From the NCBI RefSeq assembly GCF_000022145.1, contig NC_011891.1:3640501-3704500 (forward strand): DNA of 64,000 nucleotides, in the 5' to 3' direction. Position numbers and translations under genes: made by a program. Positions 35,215 to 44,508 of this stretch are shown one piece after another (the stretch's first letter is position 1; each line of letters starts with the position of its first letter). The notes under the pieces are model-generated. The model did not search any database, was not told the DNA's origin, and worked only from the letters and a program-made list of their open reading frames with translations. This stretch comes from Anaeromyxobacter dehalogenans 2CP-1. GTDB taxonomy: Bacteria; Myxococcota; Myxococcia; Myxococcales; Anaeromyxobacteraceae.

Positions 35215-37368
35215 ATGTCGGCACTCGTCGCGAGCGCGCTCGCACAGCTCGTCCTGCTCTCCAGCCCGCCCGCGGCCCCCGCGCGCGCGGAGGTCCCCGT
35301 GAACAACCCGCTGCTCGCCCCGTGGGCGGGCCCGCACGGCGGCGTCCCGCCGTTCGACGTGGCGCGCGTCGATCAGCTCGCCCCGGCCATCGAGGCCGGC
35401 ATGGCCGCGAAGCTCGCCGCCGTCGAGGCGATCGCCGCCGACCCGGCCGCGCCCACCTTCGACAACACGCTGGCCGCGATGGAGCGCTCCGGCCGGGCGC
35501 TCGACCGCGCCATGACGGTCTTCGGGGTGTTCTCCACCTCGATGAGCACGCCGGAGTTCCAGGCGGTGGAGCGCGAGCTGGCGCCGAAGCTGGCCGCGTT
35601 CGACGACCGGATCACGCAGAACGAGAAGCTGTTCGCGCGCATCGCCGCCGTCTACGATGCGCGCGAGACCTCCTGCAGGACGCCCGAGCAGAAGCGGCTC
35701 GCCTGGCTCTATTACACGACGTTCGTCCGCGCCGGCGCGAAGCTCGACCCGGCCGCGAAGCAGCGCGTCGCCGCGATCAACGAGCGGCTCGCCACGCTGT
35801 ACACGAAGTTCGCGCAGGACGTGCTGGCCGACGAGTCCGGCTACACCCTGGTCCTCGAGGACGAGGCGGCGCTGGCGGGCCTGCCGGCGAGCGTGCGCGC
35901 CGGCATGGCGGCCGCGGCCGCGACCCGCGGGAAGGCCGGCAAGTGGGCGGTGCTCAACACGCGCTCCAGCGTCGAGCCGTTCCTGGCCTACTCGGAGCGG
36001 CGCGACCTCCGCGAGCGGGTCTGGCGCGACTTCACCAGCCGCGGCGATCACGGCGACGCGCACGACACCAAGGCGGCCATCACCGAGATCCTGAAGCTGC
36101 GCGCCGAGCGCGCGAAGCTGCTCGGGTACCCGACGCACGCGCACTGGCGGCTCGAGGACTCGATGGCGAAGACGCCCGGGCGCGCCATGGCGCTCATGGA
36201 GGCGGTCTGGCCGGCGGCGGTGGCGCGGGTCCGCGAGGAGGTCGCCGACATGCAGGCGGTGGCCGACCGCGAGGGCGCGGGCATCACCATCGAGCCGTGG
36301 GACTACCGCTTCTACGCGGAGAAGGTCCGCAAGGCGAAGTACGACCTCGACGAGAACGAGGTGAAGCCGTACCTCCAGCTCGAGAAGCTGCGCGAGGCGA
36401 TGTTCTGGGTGGCCGGCCGCCTGTTCGACCTGCACTTCACGCCGGCGAAGGGCGTGCCGGTGTACCACCCCGACGTGCGCGTCTGGGAGGTGAAGGACGG
36501 CAAGGGCCGGCACGTGGGCCGCTGGTACTTCGACCCGTACGCGCGCGACGGGAAGCGCTCGGGCGCGTGGATGAACGCGTACCGCGCGCAGGAGCGGTTC
36601 GACGGCGAGATCCCGACCATCGTCTCGAACAACGCGAACTTCGTGAAGGGGAAGCCGGGCGAGCCGGTGCTGGTGAGCTGGACCGACGCCGAGACCCTGT
36701 TCCACGAGTTCGGGCACGCGCTGCACGGCCTCGCCTCCAGCGTCGGGTACCCGTCGCTCTCCGGCACCGCGGTGGCGCGCGACTACGTGGAGTTCCCGTC
36801 GCAGCTCCTGGAGCGCTGGCTCGAGACGCCGGAGGTGCTGGACCGCTTCGCGCGCCACGTGAAGACCGGCAAGCCGCTGCCGCGGGCGCTGGTGGCGAAG
36901 ATCCAGAAGGCGTCCACCTTCAACCAGGGCTTCGGGACGGTGGAGTACCTCTCGGCCGCGCTGGTGGATCTGAAGATGCACCTCGCCGGCTCGACCGAGA
37001 TCGACCCCGCCGCGTTCGAGAAGGACACGCTCGCCGCGCTGGGCATGCCGCGCGAGGTGGTGATGCGCCACCGGCCGCCGCACTTCCTCCACGTGTTCTC
37101 CGGCGACGGCTACTCCGCCGGCTACTACAGCTACCTCTGGGCCGACACCCTCAGCACCGACGCGTACGAGGCGTTCACCGAGGCGAAGGGACCCTACGAT
37201 CGGGCGGTCGCCGCCCGCCTGCGCGAGCACGTGTTCTCCGCCGGGAACACCGTCGACCCCGCCGACGCGTACCGCGCGTTCCGCGGGCGCGACCCCGGCA
37301 TCGGCGCGCTCATGCGCAAGCGCGGCTTCCCGGTGCCGGCGGCGGAGCCGGGCGCGGCGCCGCGGTAA
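35215..37368 (+). CDS. M3-family metallopeptidase (oligopeptidase/peptidyl-dipeptidase), exported
   Basis: A 717-residue zinc peptidase of the thimet-oligopeptidase family, closest in layout to Dcp/OpdA. The catalytic motif is LFHEFGHALHG (HExxH at about 497) with a third ligand glutamate in DYVEFPSQLLERW. The substrate-binding tyrosine region near the end is FSGDGYSAGYYSYLWAD. A hydrophobic N-terminus (MSALVASALAQLVLLSSPPA, cleavage near ARAEVP) suggests a periplasmic enzyme. ATG 35215 is preceded by GGAGGTCGTAC; upstream open frame is not homologous. Confidence 0.94.
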   Translation: MSALVASALAQLVLLSSPPAAPARAEVPVNNPLLAPWAGPHGGVPPFDVARVDQLAPAIEAGMAAKLAAVEAIAADPAAPTFDNTLAAMERSGRALDRAMTVFGVFSTSMSTPEFQAVERELAPKLAAFDDRITQNEKLFARIAAVYDARETSCRTPEQKRLAWLYYTTFVRAGAKLDPAAKQRVAAINERLATLYTKFAQDVLADESGYTLVLEDEAALAGLPASVRAGMAAAAATRGKAGKWAVLNTRSSVEPFLAYSERRDLRERVWRDFTSRGDHGDAHDTKAAITEILKLRAERAKLLGYPTHAHWRLEDSMAKTPGRAMALMEAVWPAAVARVREEVADMQAVADREGAGITIEPWDYRFYAEKVRKAKYDLDENEVKPYLQLEKLREAMFWVAGRLFDLHFTPAKGVPVYHPDVRVWEVKDGKGRHVGRWYFDPYARDGKRSGAWMNAYRAQERFDGEIPTIVSNNANFVKGKPGEPVLVSWTDAETLFHEFGHALHGLASSVGYPSLSGTAVARDYVEFPSQLLERWLETPEVLDRFARHVKTGKPLPRALVAKIQKASTFNQGFGTVEYLSAALVDLKMHLAGSTEIDPAAFEKDTLAALGMPREVVMRHRPPHFLHVFSGDGYSAGYYSYLWADTLSTDAYEAFTEAKGPYDRAVAARLREHVFSAGNTVDPADAYRAFRGRDPGIGALMRKRGFPVPAAEPGAAPR

Positions 37369-37380
37369 GCGCGCGCGGCA

Positions 37381-37417
37381 CGCGATCCGCGATCCGGTCC
37401 CGGGATCGCGGATCGCG
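37381..37417. terminator. Bidirectional hairpin, 15-base perfect stem
   Basis: Arms 37381-37395 and 37403-37417 (CGCGATCCGCGATCC and its reverse complement) pair without mismatch around a 7-base loop. It lies between the M3 peptidase gene and the convergent histidine kinase gene and is the strongest hairpin I see in the window. Confidence 0.65.
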
Positions 37418-37449
37418 CCGACCAGGCCCTGCGCCCGGCGGCGTCCCGG

Positions 37450-38799
37450 CTACGGCCCGGGCGCGGCGGGGCGCGCCGGCAGGACCAGCTCCGCGGCGGT
37501 GCCGCCGTCCGGCCGGGGCGCGAGCGCGAGGTCACCGCCGTGCTGGCGGGCGATGGCCCGCGCCACGGTGAGGCCCAGGCCGGAGCCCTTCGCCTTGCTG
37601 GTCACGCCGGGGTGGAACACGGCGTCGCCGAGCGCGGGGTCCACCCCTGCGCCGCGATCGAGCACGCGCACGCGCGCGCCGCCGTCCGCGGCGGGCGCGA
37701 CCTCGAGCACCACCTCGCCGCCCGGCGCGCTCGCCTCCACCGCGTTCTGGACCAGGTTGATGAGCACCTGCTTCAGCTTGCGGCGATCGCCGCGGACGGA
37801 CGCGCCGTCGCCTTCCACCGACAGCTCCAGCCCGCGCTCCGAGGCGACGCCCTCGTGCAGCGCCGCGACCTCCTGGCAGAGCGCGGCGAGGTCGCACGCG
37901 TCCACCGAGAGCGGCACGAGCGGGCGCGAGAAGTTGAGGAAGTCCTCCAGCACCGACTGCATCCGGTCCACCTCGTGGCGGAGGACCTCGAGCCGCTCGG
38001 CGCCCTTGCCGTCCGGGAGCTGCTGCCTCAGCAGCCCCGCGAGCGCCTTCACGCTGGCGAGCGGGTTCTTCAGCTCGTGCGCGATCTCGCCGGACAGCTC
38101 GACCAGCTCGGCGGCGCGCTCCTGGTGCGCGCGCAGCGCGTCCTCCTGGGCGGCGAGCTGGCGCCGGAGGACGGCCTGGTACGCGTGGCGCAGCCCGTTC
38201 CCGAGCGCGTGCACGCCGGCCAGCATGAGGCAGAGCAGCGCCGCGTCGGCCCACAGGTACGCGGTGCCGGCGCCCACGCGCGCGCCGCCGCCGAACGCCG
38301 CCAGGTTGAGATCCGGGATGGCGCCGCTCGCCCCCAGGGCCGCCAGCGTCAGCACCCCCGAGATCTGCATGGCAGGGATGAGCCAGCGCACCGGCCCTTC
38401 CACCAGCATCGCCGGGATCACCGCCAGCACCAGCGCGGCCGGAAGGAACGGGCTGTCGATGCCGCCGGTCGCGAACGAGACCACCACCTGCCCGAACGTC
38501 GCGAGCAGCACGTTGCGGTTCACCGACCGCTGACCCGCCCCGCCCGCCCGGAACGCGAGCAGCTCCCGGACGAAGAAGATCGACACCGCCACCAGCGCCG
38601 CGAGCAGCACCGCGCGCCGCCAGGGGGACGGATCGATCCAGACCACCCATCCCACCAGCAACAGCACCGGCAGCAGCACCCACAGCCGGAAGGTGAGCAG
38701 CCGCCCGAACAGCCTGGAGAACTCCTCCCGCTGGATGCGCTCCGGCAGCGGCGGGCCGGAGCCCACCCGCCGCCGCGCCAGGGTCGCCGCCGCGCGCAT
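37450..38799 (-). CDS. Membrane sensor histidine kinase (NtrB-like transmitter)
   Basis: A 449-residue kinase starting MRAAATLARRRVGSGPPLPE. About six hydrophobic helices between residues 35 and 200 form a membrane sensor (LWVLLPVLLLVGWVVWID, LLATFGQVVVSFATGG, and others), then a short coiled linker. The transmitter has the H box GEIAHELKNPLASVKALAG, the N box LINLVQNAVEAS, and G boxes VLDRGAGVDP and GSGLGLTVARAI. The H/E-L-K-N-P form is that of NtrB/AtoS kinases, which pair with sigma-54 response regulators. No response regulator lies next to it. Confidence 0.9.
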   Translation of the reverse strand: MRAAATLARRRVGSGPPLPERIQREEFSRLFGRLLTFRLWVLLPVLLLVGWVVWIDPSPWRRAVLLAALVAVSIFFVRELLAFRAGGAGQRSVNRNVLLATFGQVVVSFATGGIDSPFLPAALVLAVIPAMLVEGPVRWLIPAMQISGVLTLAALGASGAIPDLNLAAFGGGARVGAGTAYLWADAALLCLMLAGVHALGNGLRHAYQAVLRRQLAAQEDALRAHQERAAELVELSGEIAHELKNPLASVKALAGLLRQQLPDGKGAERLEVLRHEVDRMQSVLEDFLNFSRPLVPLSVDACDLAALCQEVAALHEGVASERGLELSVEGDGASVRGDRRKLKQVLINLVQNAVEASAPGGEVVLEVAPAADGGARVRVLDRGAGVDPALGDAVFHPGVTSKAKGSGLGLTVARAIARQHGGDLALAPRPDGGTAAELVLPARPAAPGP

Positions 38800-38813
38800 G
38801 GCCGCCCCCGGCG

Positions 38814-40136
38814 CTACAGGTCCCGCCCCAGCGCGCGCCCGAGCGCGAGCCGCGCCTGCGCGAGCCGCGCGCGCGCGTCGGCGAGGCCGATCTCGGCCAG
38901 GTACTGGCGGTCGTTCGCGTCGATCACGTCGAGGCTCGACGCGATCCCCGCCTCGAAGGACCGGCGCGCCGACGCGGCCGTCTCGCCGGCCAGCCGCGAC
39001 TGCGTGTCGGCCAGGCGGAGCCGCTCGCGCGCCACGCGCAGGTCGCGCCGGCCGTCCTCCACCTCCTGGCGCACCGCCAGCCGCTGCGCCTCCGCGCCGG
39101 CGCGCGCGCCGGCGGCCTGGGCCTCCGCCTGGCGGCGCTTCCCGTACCGGAAGCCGCCGTCGTAGAGCTGCCAGGTGAGGTCGAGCGTCACCCGCCAGCC
39201 GTCCTTCTCGCCGGAGACGTAGGGGGTGTCCGCCGCGAACGCGGACCCGGAGGCGGAGAGCTGCGGGGCGAGGCGCGCCCAGGCGGAGCGGACGCCGGAC
39301 TCGGCCGCCGCCACCCGCGCGTCCTGCGCGGCGATCTCCGGCCGGTGCTCGAGCGCCTCGCCCGCCAGCGCCTCGGCCGGAACGTCGAGCTCCGGCGCGG
39401 GCGCCGTGGTGCCGTCCGGCACCACCACCCGGACCGGATCCCTCCGCCCGAGCAGGATCCCGAGCGCCAGCCGCGCCCGCTCCAGGCCGGCGCGCGCGGA
39501 CACCAGGTCGCTCTCGCGCCGGACCTGCTCCGTGCGCGACTTCAGCACGTCGAGCGGCGCCGCGGTCCCGGCGGCCACGCGGCGCTCCGCGCTCCGCACC
39601 AGCTCGGCCGCGCTCTCGACGGCGCGCTCGGAGGCGGCCACCACCTCCTCCGCCGAGGCGGCACCGTGCGCCGACTGCGCCAGGCCGGTGCGGAGCGTGC
39701 GCCGGGTGGCCTCGGCGCCGAGATCCTCGGCGCGGGCCGCGTCGCGCGCGGCGGCGAGGTCGAACCAGGCGGTGGGGACGAGCAGCGGGACGCGCGCGGT
39801 GGCGGTCACGCTCAGCGACTCGTCCGGCTGGATGACGCGCTCGGGGCCGCCCGGGAGCGCCAGCGTGACGCCCTCGCTGTTCCTCAGATAGGTGCCCTGG
39901 GCGGTGAGCGTGGGGAGGAGCGCGGCGGCGGACTGACGCACGAGCGCGCCCGCCTCGTCGGCGCGGCTGCGCGCCTGCGCCAGGGTCAGGCTCTGCGCGT
40001 CGAGCTCGCGGAGGGCGGCCTCGAGCGTCAGCTCGGCGACGGCGGCGTCGGGCGGCGCGGCCGGCGAGGCGGCGGGCGCCGCCGGGGTACCGCCCGGCGT
40101 GGCGAGGAGGAGCGCGAGGAGGATCGGCGTGTTCAC
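38814..40136 (-). CDS. TolC-family outer-membrane efflux protein
   Basis: A 440-residue outer-membrane channel subunit. A short signal (MNTPILLALLLATPGGTPAA) is followed by two long helical halves typical of the family: LTLEAALRELDAQSLTLAQA ... LLPTLTAQGTYLRNS, and EALEHRPEIAAQDARVAAAE ... LDLTWQLYDGGFRYGKRR. Repeated internal structure and helix content fit TolC/OEP. It is divergent from the HlyD gene and probably provides the outer-membrane exit for that exporter. It lies 14 bases upstream of the histidine kinase gene on the same strand. Confidence 0.9.
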   Translation of the reverse strand: MNTPILLALLLATPGGTPAAPAASPAAPPDAAVAELTLEAALRELDAQSLTLAQARSRADEAGALVRQSAAALLPTLTAQGTYLRNSEGVTLALPGGPERVIQPDESLSVTATARVPLLVPTAWFDLAAARDAARAEDLGAEATRRTLRTGLAQSAHGAASAEEVVAASERAVESAAELVRSAERRVAAGTAAPLDVLKSRTEQVRRESDLVSARAGLERARLALGILLGRRDPVRVVVPDGTTAPAPELDVPAEALAGEALEHRPEIAAQDARVAAAESGVRSAWARLAPQLSASGSAFAADTPYVSGEKDGWRVTLDLTWQLYDGGFRYGKRRQAEAQAAGARAGAEAQRLAVRQEVEDGRRDLRVARERLRLADTQSRLAGETAASARRSFEAGIASSLDVIDANDRQYLAEIGLADARARLAQARLALGRALGRDL

Positions 40137-40420
40137 GGTGCGTTCTCCGGGGCGGCGCGGGGGGGACGGCGCCGCCGGGCGCGGAGGAGAGCAAGGACGG
40201 TGCCGGCGCGCGGGATCGCGCCGCGGCGGCGGTTTCGGCGCGCGGCCCGGGTGCGCGCGTTCGGATTCCCGTACGCCGCGTCGGTTCTCCTACGCCGGAG
40301 GGTCGACACGCCGGGCGCAACGCCGCGTCCCCGCGGCGCGCCGGGCACCGGCGCACGGCGGCACGCGTCTTGCGACGCGACCGGGCGCAGCCCGCGGAAT
40401 CCACCGCGGAGGGAGCAGAC

Positions 40421-41461
40421 ATGAGACGAGTCGTCGCGGTCCTGGTGGTGCTCACGCTCGTGCTGGCCAGCCTCATCGGCTACCGCCTGTGGAGCCAGGC
40501 GCGCGCCCTGTCGGCGCCGGCGGGCGGCTCGGGCGAGATCGAGGGGACCGTGGTCGAGCTCTCCTCGCGCGTGGGCGCGCGCATCCTCGAGCTGAAGGTG
40601 CGCGAGGGCCAGCGAGTGAAGGCGGGCGACCTGCTGGTCCGCCTCGACTGCGCCGATCCCGCCGCGGCGCTCGCCGAGGCGGAGGCGCGCCTCGCCGCCG
40701 CGCGGGCGCAGGCGGCGGCCGCGATGGCGCAGGTGAAGGCGTCCGAGCGCGCGCGGGTGGCGGCGGGCGCGACGCAGGAGGCGGCGAAGGCGCAGGCGGC
40801 CGCGCTGGCGGCGCAGGCCGAGGCCGCCGAGCGGCAGGCGCGGCGGCTCACGAACCTGCCCGAGGACGTGGCCGCGTCGAGCATCGACCTCACCCAGGCG
40901 AGCGCGGCGCAGCTCTCGCAGCAGACGCTCGCCGCGAGGGCGCAGGCCACCGCCAGCGCCGAGCAGGCGCGCGCCGCGGCGGTCAACACCACCGCCACCG
41001 CGTCGCAGGCGCAGGCCGCGCTGGCGCAGGTGCGGGCGGCGGAGGCGTCGGTGGAGCGCGCCCGGATCCTCGCGGGGGAGTGCGAGCTCCGCGCGCCGCG
41101 CGACGCCGAGGTGCAGACGCTGCCGCACGAGGCCGGCGAGCTGGTGCCGCCGGGCGCGGTGCTGGCGCGCCTCGTGGACCTCTCGGAGGTGACCGCCACC
41201 TTCTACCTGCCCAACGCCGAGATCGGCGCGGTGAGGCCGGGGCAGAAGGCGGAGGTGGCGGCGGACGCGTGGCCGGGCGAGCGGTTCCAGGCGACGGTGC
41301 GCACGGTCTCGCTGGAGGCCGAGTTCACCCCGAGGAACATCCAGACCCGCACCGACCGCGACCGGCTCGTCTACCCGGTGGAGGTGGTGGTGGTGAACCG
41401 GGACGCGAAGCTGCGGGCCGGGATGCCGGTGCAGGTGACGCTGCCCGGGACGGGGCGCTGA
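40421..41461 (+). CDS. Membrane fusion protein, HlyD/YbhG family
   Basis: A 346-residue periplasmic adaptor with an N-terminal membrane anchor (VVAVLVVLTLVLASLIGYRL). The biotinyl-lipoyl half-motifs flank a long alanine-rich coiled-coil hairpin: VGARILELKVREGQRVKAGD at about 50-70 and CELRAPRDAEVQTLPHEAGE at about 225-245; the beta-barrel part follows. Gene order adaptor-ATPase-ATPase-permease-permease matches the E. coli ybhGFSR exporter. A GGAGGG site precedes ATG 40421. Confidence 0.93.
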   Translation: MRRVVAVLVVLTLVLASLIGYRLWSQARALSAPAGGSGEIEGTVVELSSRVGARILELKVREGQRVKAGDLLVRLDCADPAAALAEAEARLAAARAQAAAAMAQVKASERARVAAGATQEAAKAQAAALAAQAEAAERQARRLTNLPEDVAASSIDLTQASAAQLSQQTLAARAQATASAEQARAAAVNTTATASQAQAALAQVRAAEASVERARILAGECELRAPRDAEVQTLPHEAGELVPPGAVLARLVDLSEVTATFYLPNAEIGAVRPGQKAEVAADAWPGERFQATVRTVSLEAEFTPRNIQTRTDRDRLVYPVEVVVVNRDAKLRAGMPVQVTLPGTGR

Positions 41462-41471
41462 GGCGCGCGCC

Positions 41472-42404
41472 ATGACGCACGAGCCCACCCCCTCCCCCGG
41501 CGCCGGCCCCGCGGTGGTCGCGCGCGCGATGGTCCGGCGCTTCGGCGCCACCGTCGCGCTCGACGGCCTGTCCTTCGAGCTCGCGCGCGGCGAGCTGCTG
41601 GGCCTGGTCGGCCCCGACGGCGCCGGCAAGACCACCGCCATCCGCGCGCTGGCCGGCCTGCTCGCGCTGGACGGCGGCGAGGCGCGGGTGCTGGGCGCGG
41701 ACCCGCTCTCCGGCGCGAACCGCGAGCGGCTCGGGCTCATGCCGCAGCAGTACTCGCTCTACCGGGACCTCACCGTGGAGGAGAACCTGCACTTCTTCGC
41801 CCGGCTCTACGTGCTGCCGCGGGCGGTCTACCGCGAGCGCAAGGAGCGGCTCCTCGCCATCACCCGCCTCGACCGGTTCACCGACCGCCGCGCCGACGCG
41901 CTCTCCGGCGGCATGTACAAGAAGCTCGCGCTCGCCTGCGCGCTGCTGCACGAGCCCGAGGTGCTGCTCCTCGACGAGCCGACGAACGGCGTGGACCCGG
42001 TCTCGCGCCGCGAGCTGTGGGCGCTGCTCCACGAGTTCGTGCACGGCGGCATGACGGTGCTCGTGTCCACCCCGTACATGGACGAGGCGGAGCGCTGCAG
42101 CCGCGTGGCGCTGGTACACCGGGGCCGGGCCCTGCTCGACGGGGAGCCGGGCGCGCTCATCGCCCGCTTCGAGGACGAGGCGTACGAGGTGCACGGCGGC
42201 GATCGCGAGCGGCTCGACGCGGCGCTCGCGGCGCACCCGGCCGTGCTGGCTGCCTCGCCGGCCGGGGCGCGGCTCAAGGTGGTGGTCGCCCGCGGCGCGC
42301 GGGACGAGGTGGCGCGGGCCATCGCGCCGCTCGGCGCCGAGCTGGAGCCCACCCACCCCGACTTCGAGGACCTGTTCCTGGCCCGCATCCGGGAGGCGGC
42401 GTGA
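41472..42404 (+). CDS. ABC exporter ATP-binding protein, first half of a split YbhF
   Basis: A 310-residue ATPase. Walker A is GPDGAGKTTA, the Q-loop lies in LGLMPQQYSLYRDLTVEE, the signature is LSGGMYKKLAL and Walker B is VLLLDEPTNGVDP with the catalytic Glu, followed by a switch region lacking a clear His (VLVSTPYMDEAE). In E. coli the corresponding YbhF has two such domains in one chain; here they are separate genes overlapping by 4 bases (GTGA). It starts MTHEPTPSPGAGPAVVARAM. Confidence 0.93.
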   Translation: MTHEPTPSPGAGPAVVARAMVRRFGATVALDGLSFELARGELLGLVGPDGAGKTTAIRALAGLLALDGGEARVLGADPLSGANRERLGLMPQQYSLYRDLTVEENLHFFARLYVLPRAVYRERKERLLAITRLDRFTDRRADALSGGMYKKLALACALLHEPEVLLLDEPTNGVDPVSRRELWALLHEFVHGGMTVLVSTPYMDEAERCSRVALVHRGRALLDGEPGALIARFEDEAYEVHGGDRERLDAALAAHPAVLAASPAGARLKVVVARGARDEVARAIAPLGAELEPTHPDFEDLFLARIREAA

Positions 42405-43369
42405 CCCCGGCCGCGAGCGCCGCCGCGCCGGCGATCGAGGCGCGCGAGCTGACGCGCCGCTTCGGCGCGTTCCTGGCGGTGGACCGCGTCAGCTTCGAGG
42501 TCGAGCGCGGCGAGATCTTCGGCTACCTGGGCGCGAACGGCGCGGGGAAGTCCACCACCATCCGCATGCTCACCGGGCTGCTCGCGCCCACCTCCGGCAC
42601 CGGCCGCGTGGCCGGCCACGACCTCGCCACCGACCCCGAGGCGGTGAAGGCCTCCATCGGCTACATGTCGCAGAAGTTCTCGCTCTACCTCGACCTCCCC
42701 GTGCGCGAGAACCTGATCTTCTTCGGCGGCGCCTACGGGCTCTGGGGCAAGGCGCTGGAGCGGCGCGCCGACGAGGTGCTGGCGCTCGCCGACCTGCGCG
42801 ACGCGGGCGACGTCATCACCGGCGATCTGCCCGGCGGCGTCCGCCAGCGGCTCGCGCTCGCCAGCGCCATCCTGCAGCGGCCGCAGGTGGTGTTCCTCGA
42901 CGAGCCCACCGCCGGCGTGGACCCGGTGGCCCGCCGCACGTTCTGGCGCGTCATCCGCGACCTGGCTCGCGAGGGGACCACCGTGTTCGTCACCACGCAC
43001 TACCTCGACGAGGCCGAGTACTGCCGGCGCATCGGCCTGATGGTGGACGGCAAGCTGGTGGCGCTCGACACGCCGGCCGGCCTGAAGGCGCGCTGGGTGC
43101 CGGAGCGGCTGCTCGTGGCGCGCGGCCGGGACCTGGCGCGCGCGGTCGAGCGAGCGCGCGGCCTGCCCGGCGTGAGGAACGTGATGCGCTTCGGCGCGGC
43201 GCTGCACCTGCGCGTCGAGCCGGGCGCGCTGTCCGAGCAGGACGCGGCGGCGGCGCTGCGGGCCGGGGGCGCCTCGGACGTGGTGGTCGAGCGCGCCGAG
43301 CCGAGCCTCGAGGACGTGTTCCTGGCGGTGGTCGGCGCCGGCGGGCGCGGCGAGGAGGGCTCGCCGTGA
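42401..43369 (+). CDS. ABC exporter ATP-binding protein, second half of a split YbhF
   Basis: A 322-residue ATPase. GTG at 42401 overlaps the previous stop. Walker A is GANGAGKSTT, the Q-loop lies in IGYMSQKFSLYLDLPVRENL, the signature is degenerate (LPGGVRQRLAL instead of LSGGQ), Walker B is VVFLDEPTAGVDP and the switch His is in VFVTTHYLDEAEYC. The first ATPase lacks the switch His and this one has a non-standard signature, so one of the two composite ATP sites may be inactive. Confidence 0.93.
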   Translation: MTPAASAAAPAIEARELTRRFGAFLAVDRVSFEVERGEIFGYLGANGAGKSTTIRMLTGLLAPTSGTGRVAGHDLATDPEAVKASIGYMSQKFSLYLDLPVRENLIFFGGAYGLWGKALERRADEVLALADLRDAGDVITGDLPGGVRQRLALASAILQRPQVVFLDEPTAGVDPVARRTFWRVIRDLAREGTTVFVTTHYLDEAEYCRRIGLMVDGKLVALDTPAGLKARWVPERLLVARGRDLARAVERARGLPGVRNVMRFGAALHLRVEPGALSEQDAAAALRAGGASDVVVERAEPSLEDVFLAVVGAGGRGEEGSP

Positions 43370-44508
43370 CGGGGCCCCGGGAGCGGACGCGCCGCTCGCT
43401 GGTGCGCATCGGCGCCATGGCGCAGAAGGAGACCATCCATGTCCTGCGCGACCCGCGCACGCTGTACCTCGCGCTGGTCATGCCGCTGGTGATGCTGTTC
43501 CTGTTCGGCTACGGCGTGACCACCGACCTGGAGCGGATCCCGCTGGCGGTGGCGGACGCGGACCGGAGCGAGGCGTCGCGCGAGCTGGTCCGGGCGCTCA
43601 CCGAGAGCGGCGAGCTGGCGCTGGCGGGCGAGGTCGCGCCCCGGGACGCGGACCGGCTGTTCCGCCGGGGCGAGGCGGCGGCGGTGCTGGTGATCCCGGA
43701 GGACTACGAGGAGCGGCTGGCCCGCCGCGAGACGGTGGAGCTGCAGCTCCTGGCCGACGCGTCCGACGTCAGCTCGGCGAACCAGCTCCTCTCCAAGGCC
43801 GACGCGCTGGTGCGCGCCGAGTCGCGCCGGCGCTCCGCCGCCCTCGCGGCGCCGGCCGCGCCGCCGCTCTCGGTGAAGGTCCGGACGCTCTACAACCCCG
43901 CCGCGCGATCGGCGCTGTTCCTGGTGCCGGGGCTCGCCGCGTACATCCTGGCGATCACCGCGATCCTGCTCACCACGCTCACCGTGGCCGGCGAGTGGGA
44001 GCGCGGCTCGATGGAGCAGCTCTTCGCCTCGCCGGTGGGCCGGCTGGAGATCGTGCTCGGCAAGCTCCTGCCCTACCTCGTGCTGGCGATGCTCGAGCTG
44101 CTGGTGGTGATCGCGTTCGGGGCGGCGGTGTTCGACGTGCCGGTGATGGGCAAGCCGCCGCTCCTCATCGCCATGGGGTTCTTCTTCGTGGTGGGGATGC
44201 TCGGCCAGGGGCTGCTCGTGTCGGTCCTCACCAAGAACCAGCTCCTCGCCACGCAGGTGGGGCTCATCTCCGCCCTGCTGCCGTCCCTGCTCCTCTCCGG
44301 CATGGTGTTCCCCATCGAGAACATGCCCGTGGCGCTGCAGCTCCTCTCCCGCCTGATCCCGGCCCGCTACATGGTGCACGCGCTCCGCGAGATCCTGCTG
44401 AAGGGGAACGGCCTCGACGTGCTCTGGCCCGACCTGCTCGCGGTGGTGGCGTTCGCGCTCCTCGTGATCGCGCTCTCCACCGCGCGCTTCAAGCGGAGGC
44501 TCGCGTGA
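43366..44508 (+). CDS. ABC-2 type permease, YbhS-like
   Basis: A 380-residue membrane permease with GTG start at 43366 overlapping the upstream TGA by 4 bases. One N-terminal helix (TLYLALVMPLVMLFLFGYGV) is followed by a periplasmic domain of about 140 residues (IPLAVADADRSEASRELVRA) and five C-terminal helices with GEWERGSMEQLFASPVGR, the usual ABC-2 signature loop. It pairs with the following permease as a heterodimer. Confidence 0.92.
   Translation: MTGPRERTRRSLVRIGAMAQKETIHVLRDPRTLYLALVMPLVMLFLFGYGVTTDLERIPLAVADADRSEASRELVRALTESGELALAGEVAPRDADRLFRRGEAAAVLVIPEDYEERLARRETVELQLLADASDVSSANQLLSKADALVRAESRRRSAALAAPAAPPLSVKVRTLYNPAARSALFLVPGLAAYILAITAILLTTLTVAGEWERGSMEQLFASPVGRLEIVLGKLLPYLVLAMLELLVVIAFGAAVFDVPVMGKPPLLIAMGFFFVVGMLGQGLLVSVLTKNQLLATQVGLISALLPSLLLSGMVFPIENMPVALQLLSRLIPARYMVHALREILLKGNGLDVLWPDLLAVVAFALLVIALSTARFKRRLA

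Noticed and set aside
37381-37417. Long perfect inverted repeat considered as an attachment or insertion-sequence end
   Set aside because: Single copy, no transposase or duplicated flanks, and it sits between two convergent stop codons, which fits a terminator.
42017-43369. Longer start for the second exporter ATPase, which would fuse it to the first
   Set aside because: The extra residues are a +1-frame reading of the first ATPase; the GTG at 42401 gives the normal ATPase start.
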